Below, piece after piece: positions 25,101 to 50,402 of a stretch of DNA of 64,000 nt. The DNA comes from Lucifuga dentata (Eukaryota > Chordata > Actinopteri > Ophidiiformes > Bythitidae): positions 1 to 64,000 of the forward strand of contig VXCM01000133.1 of NCBI GenBank assembly GCA_014773175.1, read 5' to 3'. Made by a program: the position numbers and the translations under genes. The notes below the pieces were generated by a model. That model saw nothing but the letters and a program-made list of their open reading frames with translations. It was not told where the DNA came from and ran no database searches. The stretch's first letter is position 1, and each line of letters starts with the position of its first letter.

Positions 25101-27172
25101 TACCTTTTCAGTATTTATGATCTCTCCTTTTCTCTATATGATATTTATGTGTGGTTGTACAATTCTAGCATGAAGATCTCCATCTACTTTTATTCACTTC
25201 TGGGTAACATTTACATAAGTTTATTTATGTGGAGTGGAGTATTGAATTGTACCCCTATATTTGCACTGTTCCTCTTAAATTCACCCTACAATAGCTCAAA
25301 CTTTCAATATTGTCAAGCTTTATATAGTGTGTGTATTGAGTGAAACGTTTAATCCAAGATGTAATTTTATGGCTGTGCAATTACATCACATAGAACAATC
25401 AAAATATCTTTGTTTGTACTTTTTCACATATTTCCTTTACATTCAGCATGACATATTTGCCATCGTTGGAAACATTTAGATCTTGATTAAAATTTAATGT
25501 CTTTGCTTTGATGGACCCACCAACAGGTCTGGTGGGTTTAATAGCTTAATGTGACAGTTATGATGGAATTGAATATGATTTTTTTTAATGGAAAACATAT
25601 ACATTTGGCACTTTGATTTACCCTGATAGACTTCAAAGAATAAAAATGGTTCTTTTCAGATGAAGTAAGGGTTGGAAAGTACAGGGACCTCTTCCACCCT
25701 GAGCAGCTGATCTCTGGAAAGGAAGATGCAGCCAACAACTACGCTCGTGGCCATTACACTGTTGGGAAAGAAATCATTGATGATGTTATGGAACATGTTC
25801 GTAAAATGGTCAGTAACTATAAAATCTGATTGGAGATTAAATACTGTTTACTATTATTAAAATTGTGTTTTTCACTACTTATCAATATGTGCTACCAAGA
25901 ACACAGCAAAATTAGGCCCCACATTATATTCATTTGTGCTTGTTAAAGTATTACCAAAATTTTATATCAGGCATTTGAACTCTTGAGTATTTCATTGTGG
26001 ATGGTTGTGCCAGTCAATCGTGGTTGATATTGATGGAATTATAAGGAAATGTTCTTCCTGAATGGGCAATACCTCTAAAATGATTTCTGTATACTTCTCA
26101 TCAGACTGACCAGTGCACAAGCCTGCAGGGATTTCTTGTCTTTCATAGCTTTGGAGGCGGGACTGGCTCTGGCTTCACTTTCCTGCTGATGGAGCGTCTG
26201 TCTGTAGACTACGGCAAGAAGTCCAAGTTGGAGTTTGCTATCTACCCAGCTCCCCAGGTGTCCACTGCTGTGGTGGAGCCTTACAACGCCATCCTAACTA
26301 CCCACACCACCCTAGAGCACTCCGACTGTGCCTTCATGGTGGACAATGAGGCCATCTACAACATATGTCATCACAACATGGACATTGAGAGTCCTGGTTA
26401 CATCAACCTCAATAGATTGATTGGTCAGCTTGTTTCCTCGATCACAGCCTCCCTTCGTTTTGATGGTGCTCTCAATGTTGATCTGATGGAGTTCCAAACC
26501 AACCTGGTCCCTTTTCCACGTATCCATTTCCCACTGGTTACATACTCACCCATCATCTCTGCTGAAAAGGCTTACCACGAGCAGCTGTCTGTTTCTGAGA
26601 TCACAAGTGCTTGCTTTGAGCCCACAAATCAGATGGTCAAATGTAATCCTCGTCAAGGCAAGTACATGGCTTGTTGCATGCTGTACCGAGGGGATGTTGT
26701 TCCCAAGGATGTAAATGCGGCCATTGCTAATATAAAAACCAGACGTTCCATCCAGTTTGTTGATTGGTGCCCCACTGGTTTCAAGGTAAGTAGTATTACA
26801 ATGACAGTTTTTTTAGGGAGTATGAGGTGTGCATGCAAGTATGCCTCTGATTAATTCTCTTTGTCTACACAGGTAGGAATTAATTATCAGCCTCCAACTG
26901 TAGTTCCTGGCGGTGACCTGGCCAAAGTGCAGAGGGCTGTTTGCATGCTAAGCAACACCACAGCCATTGCTGAAGCCTGGTCTCGTCTGGGCCACAAGTT
27001 CGACCTTATGTATGCTAAATGTGCTTTTGTCCACTGGTATGTGGGTGAAGGGATGGAGGAAGGAGAGTTTACAGAAGCCAGAGAGGACCTGGCCTGCCTT
27101 GAAAAGGATTACGAAGAGCTGAGTCACATGTTCCCTGAATCTGAAAGTGATGAGGAGGGCCAAGAACACTGA
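22112..27172 (+). CDS. Divergent alpha-tubulin isotype
   Basis: Alpha-tubulin pairs with beta-tubulin in microtubules. Five coding exons: 22112-22114 (ATG alone, followed by GTAAGA, as in other vertebrate alpha-tubulins), 24833-25058, 25660-25808, 26105-26785 and 26873-27172; 1359 nt, 452 aa. Family motifs include [15 protein letters not shown], the GTP-binding [22 protein letters not shown] with the catalytic Glu, and [21 protein letters not shown]. Two oddities stand out. The H1-S2 loop ([13 protein letters not shown]) has no lysine at the acetylated K40 position. The tail ends [11 protein letters not shown], without the EEY/EY ending used by the tyrosination cycle. Several core positions also differ from common isotypes (for example [13 protein letters not shown]). 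It resembles the tuba8/tubal3-like divergent group, but I cannot assign a symbol. Intron 1 holds MITE copy 3. Confidence 0.93.
23238..23837 (+). mobile_element. TTAA-flanked inverted-repeat MITE, copy 3 (tubulin intron 1)
   Basis: It starts TTAAAGGACTATACTGGCC and ends GGCCAGTATGGTCCTTTAA, with the same terminal repeats and internal CCAAAAGAAGACCTGCG block as copies 2 and 4. No coding capacity. Confidence 0.85.
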
Positions 27173-27331
27173 ACCTTCACTTTCACTTTGAAGGTGTGAT
27201 GGATGCACAGCAATTATTTTATCATGTTCTGTGTTCATAACCTTTTATATTTCAACTGTGTATCCTCTAAGCCCATGTTTAGCAGTTTTAATAACTTTGT
27301 TACTGTAGTATTTTTATTGTGTCAGCTGTAA

Positions 27332-27337
27332 AATAAA
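27332..27337 (+). promoter_or_regulatory. Polyadenylation signal of the alpha-tubulin gene
   Basis: AATAAA lies 160 bp after the stop codon; a second AATAAA at 27370-27375 may serve as well. Confidence 0.65.
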
Positions 27338-27375
27338 GAGACAATTGTGTGTTGAATAATGTGCTCCTAAATAAA

Positions 27376-29353
27376 CTTCTCTTGTGTGCTGTGTGCACAT
27401 TGATAGAAACAAAGTGTAGACATTAAACTAGCCATAGAAACCTACAAATAAAAAAGGACAGCTCTTGATTTGATTCCTGGAGACCTATCAGCAGACCAAA
27501 GACCATGACCATATGACCATTTATGTACTGACAACTAAAAAAGTTTAATTGTTAATCATATCAATTTGGGGGCACAAAAATCAGCTGTGTTGGCATTTTC
27601 ATTCCCAGAAGTCATTTGTTTCATTTAATGTGCATTAGTGTGCCATTGATTCATATTTACTATGAATTTGTATCATTAGCACTCCTTGAATGAAATATGT
27701 AATCGTGTAGAGGGGAACCACAAATTCAATGGGTATACCTCTACTGTATTCCTAAATGTTAAGTTTTTGCATTGAAACAAGTGACATTTGTGTGCCTAGC
27801 CTATGTAAAACAAGTGTTATAAAACCTTTATACCTTTACCCCCCCCCCTCGCTAGTGACCCCACAGGGGCCACACAGGCTGGGCTCCCCCTTGGGGGCCT
27901 GCGTCCCCCCCCCCTCGCCCACTTTCCTGGGCCCACGGGCACCTTGTGGCCTTGGGGTCCTTGCCTGCCTTGTGTGCTTGGGGACGGGCCCTTGCAGCCT
28001 TAGAGTGCATATGGGTCCGGGCCTGGATCTTTTCCATGGTTCGGAGGCATGGGGGGGGCTACTCTCCTTGAGTCACCTCCGACTGAACACACTGCTGAGC
28101 TGTGGCCCGCTGAGTTGTGCGGTGTTGGCAGGAGATCTGCTATTCTAGAGATTTGAATGGGCCTGATGGGTTCAGTGCATGGAGCGACACAATATTAACC
28201 ACTAAACTGCTTTTCACTTACTTTTATTCCTTTTTGTCTCTTTTCTCTCCCTGTCATGGTGATCTTCCTCTTTGACAGACTTAAACTTCTAAATATAAAT
28301 AAACATAGGGAACTCCTACAAAGAGGGCTGGTGGTGGCTCAGGCACACACATTCACACAAGCTCACATATGCACAAGCCTGCAAACTGTCTATTGCAAGA
28401 TTAAATTGTGTATATATACTCAATGGTGTGTGCCACCAGTCTTGGCACACTAGAATTATAAACAGACAGGTGAAAAGAAAAAAGAAAAAAAAAACCTTTA
28501 TAAGAAACAGCCAATCAAATGACTCATATTGGCTATTTAAACAGAGTCCCGGCAGCCCCAGAAGGTGTCACCTGAAAATATCCATCCGCGCCAAGTGTAA
28601 ACATAAAACAGGCTACAAAGCACAAAATTGTTTTCCAGATTTAGTTTTGTTCTTCAAACAAAAAATGTCAGGAATTATTATTCACAATTAGGATGAAGGA
28701 AAAGATTAATCTTCAAGTGAAGCTTTATCATCGCAGTCATTTGCTGTTATATAGTCTTGGTTCTGATGAATGTTTCACCCTAAATATTGGTATCAGACGT
28801 AAATTTTGCTTGCAGCAATGGATTAAAAACATGATATTGTCGACACTAGAACTTCCTTCTCTCACATCTTTTCAACAATATACTACATGTTTGTTATACA
28901 TTCCCAATGCCAGGAGACCGAAATTGTTTAGTTTATGAAGTCTGAGGCTATGAAAAAACTAAAAATTTAAATGTGACGATGTGATTTTTAAAAAAATGTG
29001 AAATAAAGTGTAACGAAGAAACTGTAAACAAACTAATAATAATTAGTAATTACACCACTGAGCTTTCCGAAATTCAATCCACATTTAGCTCGAAGTACTA
29101 GCTATGAAATCTGTTTTACACCAAACATTATGAATATTGATTAATTACCCAGACATTCATAAAATAAAACTGCTTGGTGTCTAGTTTTTTGAGCGGACGT
29201 GCTCACTGCCTTGGAACATTCTCTTCTCTGTGCGTGGATGTGTGTGTGCGTGTGTGTGTATGTGAAGCCTATGTGTGTGAGCTGCTGCTTCTCTTCTTAA
29301 TGTCGACTGATTGCCACCAAGTCAGACGGTGAATAAGCGAGATAAACAGTCCA
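27376..29353. other. Intergenic stretch with a GC-rich island
   Basis: No gene recognised. 27838-28145 is strikingly GC-rich and C-run-rich compared with the A/T-rich flanks, and one strand is open for 130 codons only because of composition. It may be the tail of an old retroelement, but I could not match it. 28150-29200 is A/T-rich with no conserved exon. The end of this stretch probably contains the kdm5b promoter. Confidence 0.45.
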
Positions 29354-29480
29354 GGAAAACACTTTCCAGCCGTTATCTTTAGCAGTGACCTGTCCCATCT
29401 GAGCCACCGGGTCGGTNGGAAAACACTTTCCAGCCGTTATCTTTAGCAGTGACCTGTCCCATCTGAGCCACCGGGTCGGT
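29354..29480. repeat. Exact 63-bp duplication around a single N in the kdm5b leader
   Basis: 29354-29416 equals 29418-29480, with an N at 29417, just upstream of the kdm5b ATG. It looks like an unmerged contig overlap, so the true 5' UTR is probably about 64 bp shorter than shown. Confidence 0.75.
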
Positions 29481-29488
29481 CCAAAACG

Positions 29489-43489
<14,001 letters not shown>

Positions 43490-44254
43490 AGAGAAAAAAG
43501 NATTTTTTTTTTTTTTTTAAAGAATGGCTGGAGACATCTGCCTGTTATTGGTCCAGTACTGCAAGCCACCGTCTGGATGTGTCATTGATCCTTTATCCCC
43601 TCACCCCCCTTCCCCATCCTGTGTGTCCAACCCTTTTGTAACAACGGTGCTATCTCCTCTTTATTGACTTGTTGTCCAACTACACTGTTTAGTTATTTTT
43701 TTGTATTTTTACATATATATATTATATATTTCTTTCTTCCTATGAATTGTTTGTGGGTGTCTAAATGAAGAAACACAGAATGTGGAGTCTGCTGCATGGG
43801 ATCCCATTAAATTGGCCCAAAGGAGTCTTAACGAACACGATGCACCGGGTAAAGAACCTCCTTGCATGTAAAACCAGAGATAAGGGGAGAGAAGTCATGA
43901 TTTTCACCCCCCANCTCCCCCCCAAAAATCTAATACAACTTTTTTCTTTGAACTCCAGTGTTTAGTACGTACATCTTAATATAATTATTCCCATTTTTGT
44001 AGAATAGGTTTATTTATCTGAGCAATAATTTTTTTTCTTTGTCTGAATTGACTTAAATGGCTTGATCTCTGCTGAATTGTGTTGGTTTGATGTACAGAAA
44101 GCAACAGAGATGGATGACTTACAGCTGTGGAGTAGAAACGTAACAGACCGAAGGAAAAACACTGCTTATGTTTCCTGCCACAGCAAGTCATTTGGCATAG
44201 GATACTTTGGGAAGGACCTGGAATAGCTTAAGACGTTACAAGTTTCTATTGTGG

Positions 44255-44260
44255 AATAAA
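44255..44260 (+). promoter_or_regulatory. Polyadenylation signal of kdm5b
   Basis: AATAAA lies 766 bp after the kdm5b stop codon, in an otherwise non-coding stretch. This fits a 0.8 kb 3' UTR. Confidence 0.55.
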
Positions 44261-44299
44261 GCCGTTTGTTCTATGGAGAAGTCTCATTTTTTTCACTTG

Positions 44300-44927
44300 A
44301 ATGTGGTAAAATAGAACCACTAGTTATTCTCATGAACATCATTTTCTTGTCAGCATTTAAATGAATGCATTAGTGTCAATACACTTTTAAACCCTTTCAG
44401 TCATTGCTAATTGACTAACCAAATGCTCTTCTGGCTACAAAAGACAGAAGAGCACTTGATTGATTTAGTCAAAAATCTATTGTCAGCTGATAAAACTTGA
44501 CCTGAACAGTTATACTTTAAAAGTGTAACTTAACACCATCCTAAAAACCATGTTTTTGCTGACCTCTACTGGTTGAAGTTCTCACCTTCCTGCAGTGTTT
44601 GTTCGCTTTCCTGAGAATAAAGAGCTGTTCCTCTCATCTCTACTCATCATGTAAGATCCATGTAAGATCCACTTCCCACAGCCAAATGTCCTTGACTCAG
44701 ATTTTTCCTGTTTTTGGTTTTTGTTTTTTTTTTAAACACTTTGTTAGCTCCCCAGAACATATTCTGGGTATTATTTCTTTCAAAACTTGATTGTCAAGCA
44801 GTCTGTATTTCAGCAATAATGCACTCTGCAGAGTGCAGGCTGCAGGAGGATTGTGGGTAGTGAGAGCTTGGCCTTGGACTTGGTAGTATGTTGGTGCTGT
44901 CACTGAGGGCAGCTGGTGTTTCTCTGT

Positions 44928-44971
<44 letters not shown>

Positions 44972-46103
44972 ACGCGTATGTCAGGCGCTATCAGCTGTTC
45001 GCATGAGCACAGATGAGGGACTTGCAGCGTTGGACAGCAAGTCTCGCCCAGAGCTCAAAGAGGGAATCACACAAACAAACTTGTTGGCTTTGCTGGATTG
45101 TGTCAAACGATCAATGAAGACTTTTTTCTAGAGAAGCTCACATTTACTCTTTGACGATGAGTTATTTCAGGTAGGCTGCACAAATATCTTCTTCTTGGTG
45201 GAGATATCTTTGGAATTCTCTGTTACTGATCAGATTAGTTGTGTTTAATGTCAAGAAATTTTGCTCTTGTAAATGATCACACATTCATCACAGAACAAAG
45301 CCAATAGATTTATCAAGCTAGTAAAACTAAGTGACTTCCTCCACAGACCTTGATGTTTATTTTACCAACTTTATTAGACTGAAGCTTTAGAAAGTTCTGA
45401 GTGTTTTTTTTTTATGTGTGCTTTTACATTAGCCTCTAAGAATCAGCACAAAGAGACAGCAGATTCACTCACCTGCTCAAGCTCCTCTAATTCCATTTGC
45501 TGACAGAGGGATTTGCCTTAACAGCTTATAAGATCCTTAAAACACACTGTAGCTAGACAGTGGTACTATGAGATGAGATAAGGAGAACATCCAAGCATGA
45601 TTCACACAGTAAGAGATTTTCAGTCTTCTTCAGTTAAAAGATTAAATTCTGTTTTTATTTAGCTCATTTTCCTTGATAATGATCCTTTGGTCCTTTTTTT
45701 AGGCTCTAGAACATCCTGTGTTATTCAGGTTTTTGTTTGTGTAACATTGTTCAGTACACAGAGAACTAAACCACATGCTCAAAACAATAAGTTTGTGTGA
45801 TGATGGCACCAAGCCACCAGGTCACTTCCTCATCTGTATCCTGTTCTGCAACAAAAGAACCTGCAGAAAGAGGTGTAAAACTCAGAAGGGATCCCCTGTT
45901 TCCTTCTCTGGTTCCTGATTGAGGAATTGCTATTTCCTCTCACACACATTTTAAATGACACTGAAGGCCGGTTCATTTGAAGTATGTTGACATTGGATGT
46001 TTCAGGTCAATCTGATCAATAACCCAGAAAACCTGTCAGGGATAACAGGCTAATATATTTGTTCTCATCGTTGGAGGTGATAATACTATGCTTCTTCTGC
46101 AGG
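44300..46103. other. Intergenic stretch upstream of tmem198b
   Basis: It holds a (TG)n microsatellite at about 44923-44969 and no conserved coding exon. 44990-45175 could be an untranslated first exon of tmem198b, since it ends TTTCAG before GTAGGC, but this is weak. A splice acceptor ends at 46103 (TTCTGCAG), giving the leader of the first coding exon. Confidence 0.4.
44923..44969. repeat. (TG)n microsatellite
   Basis: Nearly uninterrupted TG dinucleotide run ending in GCGCACGCG. Alternating purine-pyrimidine sequence of this type can adopt Z-DNA. Confidence 0.9.
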
Positions 46104-46224
46104 TGCAGCACAGGAAATGGTTTGGTAAATGCTTTTTGTCAAGCAGCTTCCTCCTTCCCTGGATTCCTTCAATGAACAGATTCCCATCCAGACCAACTGC
46201 AAACAGCAGTGACAATCCTCCAAG

Positions 46225-49200
46225 ATGGCCGTCATTTCATTCAATGTTAGTGAGGAGCCAGGAGCTGAAGTGGACATATGTACACTAGAGATCCAAAAGA
46301 AACATGAAGTCCTCACGTCCATTGTCTGCTCTGTATGCCTTTCATTTGGCCTCATCTACTGTTTTTTTGGTATGTATTCATAATAATTGGCTCTAATAAG
46401 TGACAAAAAAAGTAATGTATTAAAAAGAATTACAGTTGCAGCTACAAAAGGTTTATACGCTGTAACTAATGTCTTTATAAGTAGTTAATTTAATAAAAAC
46501 AAGCATATAGGATAACTTCTTTTTTTTTTTTTAGCTCTAATTCATCAGAACTCCTTATACATAGTTTGACATCTTGCCATCTGGAATTGCAGAGCATCCA
46601 GACTAAAAGCTATTCAACAAATTATTAACATTTAAAACTGCAAATCTGATGGATTATAATAGTGGGGAAAAAAACCCTTAATTAATGACTTTGTTTTATT
46701 AAGTGAGGAGTTTGTGACCCTTTATTACTGACATAGTAATGTTTATTACTGCAGACTTAACGACTTAAGAGGATCAAATAAAGAACCACTACTGGTTACC
46801 CAACAGCCGTTCTTGTTAATGGTTATTATGATCTGTAAAGCATTAACAAGCATATGTTAGCATTAAGCAGCTTATAAACTATTTATAAAGTATGCTTTAT
46901 TAGAAAGCAGTACCCAGGCTTTAACATCAAACAGAATAGAGACAATATGAGATATAGAGGTACAGACATGACTTTTTAAACGGGTGTGATCTCATTTCCT
47001 GGCAGGACTTCAGCATGTCTTTGCCCACAGTGTTTTCATACTCAAAGTATTTTATTTGCTCACTCAATGGATTGAAATCTCGATGGCAGGTGTGAGGAAG
47101 CTGACGGGCTTTGGGCTGGAGTTATGTGTTAAATGCCAACCGTTGCATATCTCAGATCCACTGCTTAAACATGTCAAAAGCCTATGGAGTTATCCAGTAG
47201 TTTTATTTTTTGTTTAACTGTTGTGTTTCATGCTGCAGTAAAACACTACTGGTATTTTTTTAAAGCAATACAAAGCCAAAGATTTCCCTGAACTTCTGTC
47301 TCTGTTTTCACTGAGAACATATTCACACAAAAATCCAGTGACCAGTTGTGTGTCCTGTGGACCTGCTGCTTGCACACGTGACTTCATTGCAAACACATTG
47401 CCAAGGTCCTAGTTCCCAGTAATGGTCAGTGAATAAATGAGGATTTGATGACCTGCAAAGAATTTTATAAATGCACAGAAAAGTGCAATTTCAGTGGTGA
47501 TTTGGTCATCTTTTTGCACAGAGAGTGAGCTTTGAGTAATGATGTTATTCACATGTTAAAAATATTATGAAATATAGCAATGAGTCTGACATTTGGAGCT
47601 TGGTGAGAAGTGGAACAAATTAAATTAAATTAGAATGCATTTCAACTATCTGTGAGCCATCAAACCCAGCAGCAGCATCCAAGCAGCTTTCACTGTAATA
47701 TAGTATATCTACAGATTTCAGTGAAAGGATGCAGTCAATAACTGGACATCATAGATGCAGGGATGTGATATGGGATATGGCACACTACCAGGTTTCCTAA
47801 CCTCTAGTCCTACAATTGTCTATTTATTCAGTCCTGAGGCAATGCAGTATTGAGAAAATCCATGATACAAGATCATATGATATAAAATATACAGTAAGCA
47901 AATGACCCTGAAAATAAAAAGCAGACATGTACTGACACTGTAGGTTTCATTGCAACATATGCAGTTACTTCAATTTGGATTTTAGGCAACACGTAAAATG
48001 AATGCTACATAGATGAATAAAATAGGAAGTTTAAAAACATTATGTCTTTAAGTGTTCTTTTTATACCACTTTTTCAGGATACCGCTGCTTCAAGATGGTC
48101 ATGTTTTTCTCTGGATTCATGCTGGGATCAGCAGCGGTGCTCCTGTTGTACCACAAGGAACCTGAACTGGACACCCAGCTGGGGATGGAGACCAAGGCAG
48201 GGATCTGCTTGGGCGTGGGTGTTCTCTGTGGTCTGATGACGATGCTGGTCTACATCATGGGACTCTTTCTCACAGGCCTGCAGCTGGGGTGCCTGCTCTC
48301 CCTTGTCATCTTGGTGGTTATCAGACAGTTTTACAGCCTAAATCCGGTGTGGGTGCCTCTCAGTTCTGTCCTGGCTGTCAGCATTGTCATGGCTGTTTTC
48401 ACACTTCAGTGGCAGAAACTATTCACCATCATCTCCACAGCTGTGTTTGGAGGAGCTACTGTGATGCTGTGCGTGGATTACCTGGTGGGGATGTTCACAC
48501 TGCCAGCTCAGGTGTATGATTTACTCTGTGACGTTGCCCCCTGTCCTTTCTGCTGGTTCAGCTGGGCAGTCATATCGATCTGTCCTGCTCTGAGTCTGAC
48601 AGGTGTGTTGGTGCAGTGGAAGTTCACTGCCAATGGTGTGTCACACAGAGAAGGTGAGTACTCTTTCTGATCACCATAGAAAACCACTCCAGAGCAGGGG
48701 CGGCGCTAGGGGTGGGCTTATGGGGCTTAAGCCCCGGATGTTTTCCATAAAGCCCCGAATCTTTTTTGTAATAGTGTGTTTTGAATTTTCTGTAGCGTTT
48801 TCGCAATTACCCAAATTAATCGCCACGGCGGAACCACAGTGTCAATCCGTGTTGTGAACAGATTGATCAGACCAAACTGGTAGACGGAATTACCATACAG
48901 CTCCACTGTTTAGATCATTGTAAAGGTTTTTGTTTTAAAATATTGTTAACTTCATATAATTTGTTAAAAGATGTAATATGATTTGTTACATTTCTTAAAC
49001 ATTTCTCAAAATTTATATTTAGCTTTGGTAGATATAAAATAACTTTGGTTATCTACCAAAGCTATTTGCTTTGGTAGATAGCCAAAGCTACCTCATGCCT
49101 GGATTTTCCAGTGGAANTATCTACCAAAGCTATTTGCTTTGGTAGATAGCCAAAGCTACCTCATGCCTGGATTTTCCAGTGGAAATCTGGGCTAATCTTC

Positions 49201-49691
49201 ACTAATCCTAGATCTGCCCCTGCTCTAGAACTCCACATGAAACTTACTTTCTTCCTTACCTCTGCAGTTACACACAAAAAACAACCAAAAGATACCAAGA
49301 AGTACAGATATCGAGATTCAAGAAGACATCGACATCATCAGTGCAGGCCTCCTCTCCTGAAGCGCTATGCTGGGGACGTCCTCGCTCCGGTCAGTAGCTG
49401 AGATCTAGGCGGAGCTTTTCATTCAACCTTTAGCGGCAAAATCAAATTCTAGCTCTGTCAATAGATGCTTTTGCTTTTTCTCCAGTTACATGGTTGCACT
49501 AAAGGAATTAACAGTCTCATCAGCATCAAACTAGACAGTCAGGGCTTTAACAATATTTCTGTCTTCCGTTCTTTTAGAGTTATCTCCGGAGCCTTCAGGA
49601 ACGCCAAGCGGGAACAGGCTCCTCCAGCAGCATCAGCACAATTACGCATACTGTGATTGACTTTTTGAGACAGGATCCATGGTGCCCCTGA
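46225..49691 (+). CDS. tmem198b: Transmembrane protein 198, TMEM198B-type
   Basis: TMEM198 is a multipass membrane protein reported to promote Wnt signalling by aiding LRP6 phosphorylation (from family knowledge). Four coding exons: 46225-46369, 48078-48653, 49268-49389 and 49578-49691; 957 nt, 318 aa as read. Exon 1 encodes MAVISFNVSEEPGAEVDICT and the first membrane helix (VLTSIVCSVCLSFGLIYCFF). Exon 2 starts GYRCFKMVMFFSGFMLGSA and encodes six more hydrophobic segments. Exon 3 is basic and His/Arg-rich (KKYRYRDSRRHRHH) and ends KRYAGDVLAP; exon 4 starts SYLRSLQERQAGTG. The frame then runs into IDFLRQDPWCP and stop, while the family-like tail ETGSMVPLTASPV is encoded in another frame immediately downstream, so a small deletion has probably shifted the frame. 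The b symbol rests on linkage to mmp19 and pym1. It converges with mmp19. Confidence 0.88.
48695..49222. mobile_element. hAT-type MITE (tmem198b intron 2)
   Basis: Termini are CAGGGGC and GCCCCTG, in inverted orientation. The flanking 8-mers are CTCCAGAG (48687-48694) and CTCTAGAA (49223-49230), which match at 6 of 8 with only transitions, as expected for an aged hAT target duplication. It contains an internal CTTTGGTAGATA palindrome and, around the N at 49117, an exact 67-bp duplication (49050-49116 and 49118-49184). No coding capacity. Confidence 0.75.
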
Positions 49692-50004
49692 CTGCCTCAC
49701 CTGTCTGTAGGATCTGAAGGAACAGAGCATCAAATAACTGCATACTGAACATTTCCTCATTTTTGATTCACAGAGGAATCTACAGTATGACCTTAAACCT
49801 TCTAATCAAAAAGTCCTTTGAACCACTCACTTCTGTGGAAACAATTCAGCCATCTTAACTTAATCTCAGATGCTTGGAGATCTTCTGAAGAATGATGACA
49901 AGATCTGTGTTGTGACCATCACATACTTCATTCAGTTGAGCTCATAGACACTGGGCTCATAGACACTTCACAGTAGAGCTGTTCTCTTTCACACATTATA
50001 ACCT

Positions 50005-50010
50005 TTTATT
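50005..50010 (-). promoter_or_regulatory. Candidate polyadenylation signal of mmp19
   Basis: AATAAA on the minus strand, about 390 bp beyond the mmp19 stop codon. If used, the mmp19 3' UTR runs antisense into the tmem198b 3' UTR. Confidence 0.45.
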
Positions 50011-50341
50011 CTCTAAATACTTACCTTTGCATCCTCTTGATAGGAATCAAAAGTTTTTAAAGCAGTAATATCAAGTAGGAGGGTTATAAAGTCTGCACAC
50101 ATAATTAAAAGGAACTATATACATGTTCTGGAGTATTGTCATACATTAATGGCAGTTAAAGGCACAAATATTCCTTAATGCAGTTGAGCAATCCTCCCAA
50201 ATCATATTTTACTATATGTGTATGATGATTTGCCAATTTGTTATCTGTTAATGTCATGTAAACGTTGTCCAGAAACGTGTAATATATGTTCTTACAGAAA
50301 GGATACATATGTGAACATTTTCTTATCATTTGCCTTGTCCA

Positions 50342-50347
50342 AATAAA
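50342..50347 (+). promoter_or_regulatory. Candidate polyadenylation signal of tmem198b
   Basis: AATAAA on the plus strand, 651 bp after the tmem198b stop and only 56 bp short of the mmp19 stop codon on the other strand. Confidence 0.4.
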
Positions 50348-50402
50348 TATCTCCTCTCCTCAAGATAAGATTTGTATTGACTCTCTGGCGGCCCCTGGTG
50401 GT

